From Eutreptiella sp. 'Long Island Sound 2002' (Eukaryota > Euglenozoa > Euglenophyceae > Eutreptiales > Eutreptiaceae): a stretch of DNA of 64,000 nt. Location of the stretch: NCBI GenBank assembly GCA_964036045.1, contig OZ038384.1, forward strand, positions 61,539,355 through 61,603,354. The letters are read 5' to 3'. The position numbers and the translations under genes are program-made. Within the stretch, counting starts at the first letter, position 1; every line of letters starts with the position of its first letter. The notes under the pieces were generated by a model. The model made no database searches. It was not told where the DNA came from and saw only the letters and a list, made by a program, of their open reading frames with translations. This document shows positions 10,801 to 18,527 of the stretch, one piece after another.

Positions 10801-13187
10801 CCGTCGCCGCCATGGCCCAGCAAGTTGGGGCGCCACCCCAATGGGCACCGTCCATCATCAAGGAAACGGCGGCACGCCACAACCCAGCTTTCGCACACTT
10901 CCGGGGACGCCCCATTCATCCCACCCTACCGGACCTCGACCTCCCCGCCCACGATGCGTGGGCGGTCCACATCCTCGTGCCCCACGACACCGCCCCCAAA
11001 ACAGGGGACGCGACGGCACGCATCACCAAACAACTCCCCAATACCGCACTCCACTACGACATACCAACGCCCAACGTCATCGTCACCCACAACACGGGTC
11101 GCGACCACTACTACCTCCAGGCCACGCATGAGCGCTCCCCCATCACCGTATACACCTTCACCACCTACCCTGGCCTCCAGCCACCGCAACACCACCCACG
11201 CCTGGCATGGAAGCACCCCCTACACGTCGCCCCGACCCCACGCAAAAGGCCCACCCGCCACGCGCCCCCTCCCGCCGACAGCACCGCCCTCCACACCGCC
11301 CGCAGACGGGCCGCAGCACAACACCAAAGCCACCTGCTCCCACGCATTAACGCTGGGCCCGGCACCATCACCGAGGCCACCCACAAAAGCACCTTGAACC
11401 TACTGGCTCGCAAACTACGCCCCAAAATGGCACTGGAGGACACGCTCTGGATATACTATGGCGAAGGCCGCACGGCACGGGTGGCGGACCTCCGCAACAT
11501 CATCCCCCGCCACATCCAGCGAGCGGTAGGGCCCTTCACCGTGTACGCGGTACCGCGGCCAATAACAGCCCCATGCACCCACTGCAACCCTCGGTGCGCG
11601 CTACCATGCGCAGGCGCTCTGCAGCAACCCCTGCCCACCCCTACCTACAGGGGGGGCATATTCCTCGGCACGGTGCCCGGAGACCCACACCCCTACCTCC
11701 TGCCCGCAGCGGACCGCCACCACGCCATACCACTACACCTTGTCGAGCACCTGGCGGTGGGACCATCCCCCTTCCAGAAGCGCCCCCCCCACACCCCATC
11801 CGACGGACGCCCGCCAGATGAGCCGACACACGCCACACCTGGACCCAAACGCGCCATCGCACTCCTCACCCTAAAGGCGGAAGCCGCCATCCCCCGAGAC
11901 CTGGAGGGGGAAAACCACCTCATGGTGGAAGGGCTGACGGAACACGTCCTGATCGCAGCCATGTACGCCACGGCGTCCGCATCCCGCCTCTGGGAGGACC
12001 GCCCCTCCCCACCTCTAGCCCAAGCAGCGCAGGACGCCCCCGACACGGGCCCCACCGCCGAGGACATCCACCAAATCCTCAACATGCGAGCACCCCCGAA
12101 GACCCACCCAGCAGTCCGCCCCATCCAGCTCGTCAGCTGGGACGCCATGGACGCCCCCCCGGCCACCACGGAGGTCCACATCCTCAAACACCGGGACACC
12201 TGGTGGACGGTGGAATGGGACGACCACGGCAAGGTCAGACGGGCAACGGCACACGCCCCCGACGGCGAAGTCCCGCCCCCACCACGCGGAGGAGACCGCT
12301 TGCGACTCGCCGCACGCATCCCCCACGCCCCAGAGGCAGCCTGGGAAGCGCTGCACTACGCCCTCTACTGGGCGCAGGGGGCGCCAGAAGGCCCCCTCCC
12401 CCCGGAACGCACCCCAGCGTGGACACGCCACGCCACCCGCTACACGGCCCACATGCGCCGCCACGGGGCAGGCACCGGGCACCGGCTCCTCACCTGGCCC
12501 ACGGACCCGCCCGACGCCCTGCAGGAGGCCGAGGAAGTGCTTGGCCTCATGAGCAAGCAAGTGTTCCAGCTGGCGGACCCCGTCCCCACGTCCAAGCCCG
12601 ACGTCCCAGCCGCCCGCGAACACCCCGTGTTTGCACCGGGCCACGCACCCGTACAGCGGCCCCAGGGCGCACCTCCCCAACGGGGACAACCCGCTGCCCG
12701 GCGCCGCCAAGGTGCGCAGAAGCGCAAGGCCTCCACACAGGCCAAACCCGCGCCAAAGCCAAGGGCCAAGCCGAAGAGCTGGACCAAAGAGGAAGCCGCT
12801 GCCCTGTATCCCGAATACGCCATCAACACCCCGGTGCAGCTGCCCTTCGAGTACCCCACGGCCGCGGGCCCCTCCAAGTGGATATGGGCCGCAGGGGAGG
12901 TCAAGCACCGGTACCGCGTCACCGGGGACCACCAGGGGTTCAAGATCCACGTCAAGTGGGACCCGGCCACCCCCAACGACAAGAAGCTGGGGCGCACCAT
13001 CGAACTCTGGCGAGACCAAGCCGGTCGTGAGATGGTCCCCATGCAGCTGTGCACCCCCGACACGGAGCACCTCACCGGCACCGAGTACACGGGCGAAGTC
13101 CACAATGCATGGGCCCTACCCCAACCCCAGAAGCGGAACCGCAGGGCACCCGCAGCTCAGGGCGTCATCGACCTCCTCAACGCCTGA
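7812..13187 (+). CDS. Family B ORF1 (gag-like, conserved core from about 9354)
   Basis: Open frame of 1791 codons from the first ATG at 7812. The first 500 codons are low-complexity Pro/Thr/His sequence, not frame-conserved in B2, so a start at the ATG at 9354 (MALDIDSLLELEL) is more likely and gives about 1277 aa. The core matches family A ORF1 throughout: HLLLTLEG and GVWAY segments, QRAVGPF, a Cys cluster (CTHCNPRCALPC, about 11575-11610), LGTVPGDP, HAIPLHLVEHLA, WEALHYALYWAQG. The last 130 residues have alternating aromatic and charged positions (WIWAAGEVKHRYRV) suggestive of a small Tudor/SH3-like barrel, which is inference only. It ends in TGA at 13185-13187 in frame with ORF2. By position it should coat the RNA. 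No RRM or classic CCHC knuckle is seen. Confidence 0.8.
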   Translation: MPQPNPMCLRRTHTRHPHKPTTPTLPTTPSAHATNTPTRTPTPGHATRTLTRSHSHPPWRSGNREPTPAHTHTHAQHPNHPPPPKKKKQSQTSQRKERSKGHAEEGATGGTEGKHASPHTRATPPPASPTPHVPHPPRNRKAQDHPPGTTTTDHQEKPPRTTHDTPPPNTRSTPTQAPPPQPAAPTATAPQHTMLPPWMRYTPKTPFSRPARGHHGTHQGDAAEYPPTVRARHPLPAGILPRAHPTPEHIAPLPPWKRYTPTTHRHSPPAGTAPGPQHAQAAATHRPADPANAIPHTNGPTQRRAGAPKHHTTTPPWLRHSSPAHPAPGDPRPYATPTPHRPRTETHQENDQETTRGCPTPPEDKPQTTAHPTRPGHGAPLPQREGHHTAQHHHTAPHPPPPPGGTGHHSPPTQERSHAPPTPHPTPPAPPLETPHTSRQLNTHHRPQPEPHTGATPPARTATSVQPHTTATPNGAPPPAHDPAPAAARAPNTSITRPPCHEAAPQHVNTQDDPMALDIDSLLELELQHTEDTEHHMDLTPPELEPTASSPADPNPQNAPPRPPPRERAPWTHLSNALRRHQPTHEASNGPAEYRASLERDLPDVTGPGLHGYTTAPPPPGTPTQEWEDEYAVDVTDMTAYMESVEDPEQDTVLSLLAYHSWRWGHQVTLHRPQDGPHQWSPEQTAKWDIVLQLTPEGFYTLMHSGLPDATPNAQALPLAQPQDDDADAPPPEECNWDPPTATTERMPHRLTKRHLPHDYHATNDSRGRRTLPLQWASPEGTFTWGEILPGAVALTYLWLRDAETHAQPPGTHLLLTLEGEAAVENVHTAEGEDYVTANADTTVWLHAHEHTTPPTVVPGSHPWHVVIVRLPTGADTGSAQQGWADRWAHVCASLHEGLHRPSLTSHTLEPAPTTAESHTGAAPPTGVWAYTRTLHREAAEALKTAISNHQGLVHTPHDNTQKGYTLWWHHPAPEGGLQQPADQPGIGPDLTAIARAVAAMAQQVGAPPQWAPSIIKETAARHNPAFAHFRGRPIHPTLPDLDLPAHDAWAVHILVPHDTAPKTGDATARITKQLPNTALHYDIPTPNVIVTHNTGRDHYYLQATHERSPITVYTFTTYPGLQPPQHHPRLAWKHPLHVAPTPRKRPTRHAPPPADSTALHTARRRAAAQHQSHLLPRINAGPGTITEATHKSTLNLLARKLRPKMALEDTLWIYYGEGRTARVADLRNIIPRHIQRAVGPFTVYAVPRPITAPCTHCNPRCALPCAGALQQPLPTPTYRGGIFLGTVPGDPHPYLLPAADRHHAIPLHLVEHLAVGPSPFQKRPPHTPSDGRPPDEPTHATPGPKRAIALLTLKAEAAIPRDLEGENHLMVEGLTEHVLIAAMYATASASRLWEDRPSPPLAQAAQDAPDTGPTAEDIHQILNMRAPPKTHPAVRPIQLVSWDAMDAPPATTEVHILKHRDTWWTVEWDDHGKVRRATAHAPDGEVPPPPRGGDRLRLAARIPHAPEAAWEALHYALYWAQGAPEGPLPPERTPAWTRHATRYTAHMRRHGAGTGHRLLTWPTDPPDALQEAEEVLGLMSKQVFQLADPVPTSKPDVPAAREHPVFAPGHAPVQRPQGAPPQRGQPAARRRQGAQKRKASTQAKPAPKPRAKPKSWTKEEAAALYPEYAINTPVQLPFEYPTAAGPSKWIWAAGEVKHRYRVTGDHQGFKIHVKWDPATPNDKKLGRTIELWRDQAGREMVPMQLCTPDTEHLTGTEYTGEVHNAWALPQPQKRNRRAPAAQGVIDLLNA

Positions 13188-13211
13188 CGGGGCCAGGGCC
13201 GGACACGGCCC
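13185..13211 (+). promoter_or_regulatory. Putative stop-codon readthrough cassette between B ORF1 and ORF2
   Basis: The ORF1 stop is TGA followed by CGG, the UGA-CGG context known as a type II readthrough signal in several plant RNA viruses. Eight bases after the TGA a perfect 6-bp stem forms: GGGCCG 13196-13201, loop GACA, CGGCCC 13206-13211. ORF2 is in the same frame with no other stop, and its first ATG is 47 codons downstream. Family A has the same layout at 26300. That recoding occurs is inferred, not shown. Confidence 0.65.
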
Positions 13212-16200
13212 GCCCCCCCAACTACCGGTCCCCAGAAACCGGCGCCTGCGGAAGCCCACGCCCGCATCAACATCCTCAACGAGCCCGCGGTCACCTACGA
13301 CCCCACCAAGGCCGCCACACTGCAAGCCATGCCCGGGCCGCACCCCCAAGGCGCAGACCTCCTGGGGTTCCTGGAGCAAGCCCTCCGCAAAGCGGACCAA
13401 CCTGAACCAGCACCAATCCTGGACCCAGAGGGGAACAAATATCACGCCCACTGGGAACGGGGGGTACCCCTCTACCACAAGGCATCGGTCACGGTACATG
13501 CCCACCCCGACCTCGGAGTGGATGGTCGCCTCGGGGCGTACGAGTGCGTGGGGCCCGGATGGCAGCTAAACGTGCTGCTCACGCACGTCCCGTTCGGGGA
13601 GGAGACCAAGGACTTCCTGGACACCCTGAGCCTGGCGTACCGCCGACTCTCCCTCCTGGCACCCACCATCATCATAGGCGACCTAAACGCCGCTCCCACC
13701 GACGACGACCGCACCGGCCCACCCACAGCCACCGACATAGCTGTCCGGGACGCCATGCACCAACTGGGCCTCACCGACCTCACGGCAGGGCTCACCGGCA
13801 CACCCTCCCATTACCCCCACCAAGCCGGCACCCACCCATCCCGCATCGACACGTGCTACGGGGACCCAACCACGGTGCGCGTCCACGAAGCAGCCTACGG
13901 GGACCTCCCGCCCACAGGCACGGGCCACCGGCCCCTCTACATCGACCTCATCATCCCCGACCTACCCCCACCCGCGGCCACCCTGCCAGACGACACCCTC
14001 CCACCCACACTGCAGTTCCCGGCCGAGGACGACCACGGCGCCTGGCACAGGTATAACAGGGCCCTACACGCCATCCTACGCCGCCCGGGTGCACCGACAC
14101 TCACCACCGCCATGCGCCGGGCGGCACAAGCATGCGGCATGGAGCGTGACACCAACCACACGGGAGCACCACCAGACCTCACCCTCCAGCAACTCGTCCA
14201 TGACATCTGGACCACGAAAGGGGAACTCGCCACCCTGCTACGCCCCAGCACACCGGAGGCACGAGACCGGGACGCCCACCTCCGTGCGCTCCTCACCACC
14301 CGCCGCCACCAACTCCAGGAATGGCACGCCCACCGCATAGCGGCAGCAGCCCAGGAACGCGAAAGATACGGCAGAAACGACACGCCGTACAAGTCCCTAC
14401 GGTACGTCAGCCGCATCCTGGAGGACACGGGGCGCCGTACCATCCACGCGGTCCGCACCCCCGAAGGAGGCCTCACCAATGACCCCGACGCCGTCCTCCA
14501 GGCAGTCCTGGACAGCTTCCAGGCACAACACGGGGACGCCCTCCCCGAGCTCGACCCCCACACCAGAAACACCATCCGCGAGCATGTGCCCAGGGTCTTC
14601 AACCGGGAACAGCGGCGCGCCATCGAACACGACCCCTTCAGCATCTCAGAACTGCAGCGCGCCCTAGACCGCCTGAAGAAGGGGGTCGTGCCCGGCGTCG
14701 ACGGTTTGCCGGCCGAAGCGTACCAACGTCTCACCCTGCCCATCAAACGCCGCCTGGCAGCCCGCCTGTGGGACATCGTCACGGGCGCCACGCCCATCCC
14801 CCCTGAGTGGGCCAACCTGGTCCACCCCCTCTACAAAAAGGGGGACTGGGCGCAGCCGGGGAACTGGCGGCCCATAGTATGCGCCACCACCGAGGTCAAG
14901 CTGGTGTGGATGCTCATCCTAGGCCGCATCGCGCCAGCGGTCTTCGCCCACGTGCCCGCCAGCATGTGGGGGGCCATGGCCGGCAGGTCCCCCCACGAGG
15001 CCATCTTCCTCCAGGACACCGCACTGGACATGAACCCCTACGAGATGATCATCGCCTCCCTCGATGTCCAAGGCGCGTTCCCCCACGCCCCACACCGGCT
15101 CCTCACGGAGGTATGGGATGCCATGGGCCTCCCATTCCTATCCTTCATGACCGGGTACATCCAAACCCGACTCTACGCCGTCATCACGGCCGCGGGCCTC
15201 ACCCCCTGGACCGGCACAGACAGCGGGGTCCCCCAGGGAGGCGCCGAAGGCCCCTTCCTCTACCTCCTCGTCACCCTGCCACTGGCATTCGAGCTAGCAC
15301 GGGTATACCCGGGGTACGCCCCATACCCGCTACGGTCCCCCCTCATCAACTTCGCAGATGACAACCTCCTCACTACGGCCACCCGCCACCGCGACCCTGA
15401 GAACGCAGGGCTACCAACGACCACGGAACAAGCGTCCGCCATTCTCCAACTCACCACAACCTACCTGGACGCGCACCAGCTCCTAGTGCACCCCCGCAAA
15501 TCGGTCGGGCTGGCCGACGCCAAGACCCCCACCCCCCACATCCGGAAAGGCGAACCCCTACACCTGGAAGACACCACAGTCCACCTGGGAGTCACACAGG
15601 CCACGCAGCACCACCACATCACACTCCCAAGCAAGCTAGAAGAGCGCCTCGCCCGGCTAACCCAAATTGCCAGGGGGGACCTCCTGTCTACGCAGGGCCT
15701 GGCGTACTTCATGGAAGCAGTGCTCAACGCGGCCATCGGGTACCAAGCCCTGCACCTCCCGCGCCCCCAAGACGCACTACGCCACGCTCGGCAACAAGTG
15801 ACGAAGGCATGGGCGCAACACGGAGGCTGGCCCACGTCTTTCCCCAAGGAGGCCATGATGGCCCACTGGCGCTACTACGGAGACAATACGGGCGCCCTGG
15901 TCGACATGGCCTATGCCAAGCACGCAGCACACCTCCTACACAGGGTAACACACAACCACCAACCAGAAGTTCGCGAGGCGGCGGCCATACGCATAAAAGA
16001 AGCGCAAATGGCCCGCAACACCTGCCCCCGGTGGATACTGGCACAACACGGCGTCTCCACCCCCGTGGGCACTGGCATCTGGGCCCAGCTACAACTCCTC
16101 CTACCGCACCACACACACGCCATCCTGACAAACCACCACTGCGATCAACAGGGGCCACTCGTGGCCACACACACCGACATCCACCGACGCCCGGCAGGCG

Positions 16201-18512
16201 AGGTGGACACCCTGCGCCTCGTAGGGGCCACCATCACCATAGTGTATATCACCCCAACACAGATGCAGATCATGGCCCAATGCGACGACCACCACGCCCC
16301 GTTCCTTTCCGACCCGAAATGGCCGGCACGCCACGTCTTCCAAGCGTACCTCCGCGCATGTGCTACGAAGGCAGGGCGCGACATGCCGGGGCCCAAGGAC
16401 ATCGACACGGCGTACACAGCATTCCAGCGCCAGCACCCCCGGCCCCGCCTGAGCGAACACGAGACCCCCAACGACGGCGGCACGACGCAGGGGGAGCCCA
16501 CCCCGTCAGCCGAAGGCTGGACACCACCCACCATCCTGCTACTAGCACCAAACGGCCACAAACATGTTACCCGCACCGTCCAGCGACACCATGCCCCCTG
16601 GTCCATCCCCAAACACAATGCACCGGAGACCGATGTACCACCAGTCAGACACAATGACCAGGGCATACCACGCACGTGCTGCCACTGCGGCCCGGCAGCC
16701 CTCGACACTCCGTGGCCCCTGCTGCACCTCATCTCCACCCACTACCACACCCCCACCGCCGCCGCCACCGCCGACCAGCAGGCGTGGCTCTCCCCCTGGT
16801 TTCACACGGTACCCCCAGACCACCCGGCGCACGTAGCCTGGACCCGAACACCCACGGCGACATGGACGTTCACCAACGAGCGGGCAGACCCGGACAGCGT
16901 AGCCATGGAGTACGACCGCTGCGACCCACACCGCGCAGGACCTCAGGAGGCACCCATGCGCCCCCTACAGCACAAATGCCCCACCCTCCGCAGCGACAAA
17001 GACGACACGGAGCGGCGACAGACCATCACGTGCCAGAAGTTCCACCCCAATACGGGATACCTCTTCCACCTGATGTACGCGTATATCACCCAGGGACGCC
17101 CAGACAGGGGCCTCCTCCGCCTCACCCCACGAGCCCAGGCCATCATCACCCAGGGAATAGGCGTCTATGCAGCGCCACTACTGCAACCCATGCAAGTCAC
17201 CGCCAGAACCACCCAGGGGAACCCCATCTACGTCTATCACCCCACAGCAATCGCCCGCCTACCCATACCCAGCGACACCGACATCATCTACTTCACTGAC
17301 GCATCCGGCACCCAGCAACGCACCCCCACGGTCGGTTGCGCCTCCGTGCGCATCACCCGGCACGCGGACGGCCTCCACGTGGAACACCACACCGGGACCA
17401 CCATCTTTGGGGCGTCCTCCCACGGCGAACTGCGCACCATGGCAGACGCCGTCACCGCCACACCGCCACCCACGACGGTCCGGCCCCGCAACATCTGGGT
17501 AGTCGTGGACGCCACGGTCGACATCCACCTCACCAGGCGCCTTGCGGACCTGCCCCTCCACAAAGCACTCGATTCCGGCCTCACCAAACAAGCGTTGGGA
17601 CTATGGATGGCCTTCAAGGGCATGCACCCCCAGGACGCCCTACACATCGTCAAGCAGGAGTCGCACCGCTACGCATACGGCAATGGACGCGCAGACACGC
17701 AGGCCAAACACCAGAACACCAACCACACCCCAGGGCTCGAACGCGTGCGACTGGACACCCCACACCACAGCCACCTGCAGCACCTGCCCCCGATACCCCT
17801 GGCCGCACAGCCCCCCCAATGGATGCCCGAGGACACGCCGTACACGGATCGAGACAAGCAGTACCACTACCCCACACCCATCCAGCAACTCGCCGCCACA
17901 CTGGGCCACCCAGCAAACACCGAACTCTTCCGACGCCTCGAAAACTCCGTCCACACCCCCCTGTACTACTCCGCCCTGCGCCCGGATAGCCTCCCAGCAC
18001 ACCTACAAAAGCCCCGACTCCAACTCGCCCTCGAACAACTTCCCCTCCTCACCCGATACCACCGATGGTATACGCGCCGCTCGATCCACGTCCCCGCAGG
18101 ACACACCAAATGCATCTGCAGCCACGCGGAAGAAGAAACATGGGACCACTTCAAGGCGTGCCCCCTGTACAGGGGACTGGACACCCTCACAGACTGGAAC
18201 CCAACCCACACCATCGCACAGCACGCCGGATGGCTGGCGCAGTCCCCGGCGACCCAGCAACTCACCACCGTCCTCAAGCAGACGGAGGTGCTCGAGGCAG
18301 TCCGCAGGGGACTCGTCCCCACTGCCGTCTACACCTTACTACGCACCCACGCGGAGGACCCCCAGGCCACGGCGGCACACATGCAGCGGACGGCCGTTGC
18401 CAAGACGGCGGAGCAGCTCACATACCGCACCCACAAATACCTGCAGCGTGCGGCAACCCTGCCCCCAACAGACCAAGCCCACCTCCTCAAACTCCTGTTC
18501 TACCAACCATGA
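13188..18512 (+). CDS. Family B ORF2: APE endonuclease, reverse transcriptase, RNase H
   Basis: Replicative polyprotein, 1727 aa from the first ATG at 13329, but protein similarity to family A begins earlier (near 13263, INILNEPAVTY), so it is probably entered by readthrough. Residues counted from the ATG: AP-type endonuclease GDLNAAP 117-123, SRID 171-174, GHRPL 199-203; RT with LDVQGAF (D579), GVPQGG (633-638), FADD 675-678; a CCHC...H region (RTCCHCG then HLISTHYH) between RT and RNase H; RNase H FTDAS (D1324), HGEL (E1367), VVVDATVD (D1394), NGRADTQ (D1456); C-terminal knuckle CIC-S-H...H-F-K-A-C (1595-1611). All catalytic residues looked for are present. APE plus RT plus RNase H plus knuckle fits I/Ingi/Tad-like or RNase H-bearing L1-like clades; the clade is unresolved. 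The stop overlaps an ATG (ATGA, 18509-18512). Confidence 0.93.
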   Translation, partial: RGQGRTRPAPPTTGPQKPAPAEAHARINILNEPAVTYDPTKAATLQAMPGPHPQGADLLGFLEQALRKADQPEPAPILDPEGNKYHAHWERGVPLYHKASVTVHAHPDLGVDGRLGAYECVGPGWQLNVLLTHVPFGEETKDFLDTLSLAYRRLSLLAPTIIIGDLNAAPTDDDRTGPPTATDIAVRDAMHQLGLTDLTAGLTGTPSHYPHQAGTHPSRIDTCYGDPTTVRVHEAAYGDLPPTGTGHRPLYIDLIIPDLPPPAATLPDDTLPPTLQFPAEDDHGAWHRYNRALHAILRRPGAPTLTTAMRRAAQACGMERDTNHTGAPPDLTLQQLVHDIWTTKGELATLLRPSTPEARDRDAHLRALLTTRRHQLQEWHAHRIAAAAQERERYGRNDTPYKSLRYVSRILEDTGRRTIHAVRTPEGGLTNDPDAVLQAVLDSFQAQHGDALPELDPHTRNTIREHVPRVFNREQRRAIEHDPFSISELQRALDRLKKGVVPGVDGLPAEAYQRLTLPIKRRLAARLWDIVTGATPIPPEWANLVHPLYKKGDWAQPGNWRPIVCATTEVKLVWMLILGRIAPAVFAHVPASMWGAMAGRSPHEAIFLQDTALDMNPYEMIIASLDVQGAFPHAPHRLLTEVWDAMGLPFLSFMTGYIQTRLYAVITAAGLTPWTGTDSGVPQGGAEGPFLYLLVTLPLAFELARVYPGYAPYPLRSPLINFADDNLLTTATRHRDPENAGLPTTTEQASAILQLTTTYLDAHQLLVHPRKSVGLADAKTPTPHIRKGEPLHLEDTTVHLGVTQATQHHHITLPSKLEERLARLTQIARGDLLSTQGLAYFMEAVLNAAIGYQALHLPRPQDALRHARQQVTKAWAQHGGWPTSFPKEAMMAHWRYYGDNTGALVDMAYAKHAAHLLHRVTHNHQPEVREAAAIRIKEAQMARNTCPRWILAQHGVSTPVGTGIWAQLQLLLPHHTHAILTNHHCDQQGPLVATHTDIHRRPAGEVDTLRLVGATITIVYITPTQMQIMAQCDDHHAPFLSDPKWPARHVFQAYLRACATKAGRDMPGPKDIDTAYTAFQRQHPRPRLSEHETPNDGGTTQGEPTPSAEGWTPPTILLLAPNGHKHVTRTVQRHHAPWSIPKHNAPETDVPPVRHNDQGIPRTCCHCGPAALDTPWPLLHLISTHYHTPTAAATADQQAWLSPWFHTVPPDHPAHVAWTRTPTATWTFTNERADPDSVAMEYDRCDPHRAGPQEAPMRPLQHKCPTLRSDKDDTERRQTITCQKFHPNTGYLFHLMYAYITQGRPDRGLLRLTPRAQAIITQGIGVYAAPLLQPMQVTARTTQGNPIYVYHPTAIARLPIPSDTDIIYFTDASGTQQRTPTVGCASVRITRHADGLHVEHHTGTTIFGASSHGELRTMADAVTATPPPTTVRPRNIWVVVDATVDIHLTRRLADLPLHKALDSGLTKQALGLWMAFKGMHPQDALHIVKQESHRYAYGNGRADTQAKHQNTNHTPGLERVRLDTPHHSHLQHLPPIPLAAQPPQWMPEDTPYTDRDKQYHYPTPIQQLAATLGHPANTELFRRLENSVHTPLYYSALRPDSLPAHLQKPRLQLALEQLPLLTRYHRWYTRRSIHVPAGHTKCICSHAEEETWDHFKACPLYRGLDTLTDWNPTHTIAQHAGWLAQSPATQQLTTVLKQTEVLEAVRRGLVPTAVYTLLRTHAEDPQATAAHMQRTAVAKTAEQLTYRTHKYLQRAATLPPTDQAHLLKLLFYQP

Positions 18513-18527
18513 GAACCTACCCCGTGA

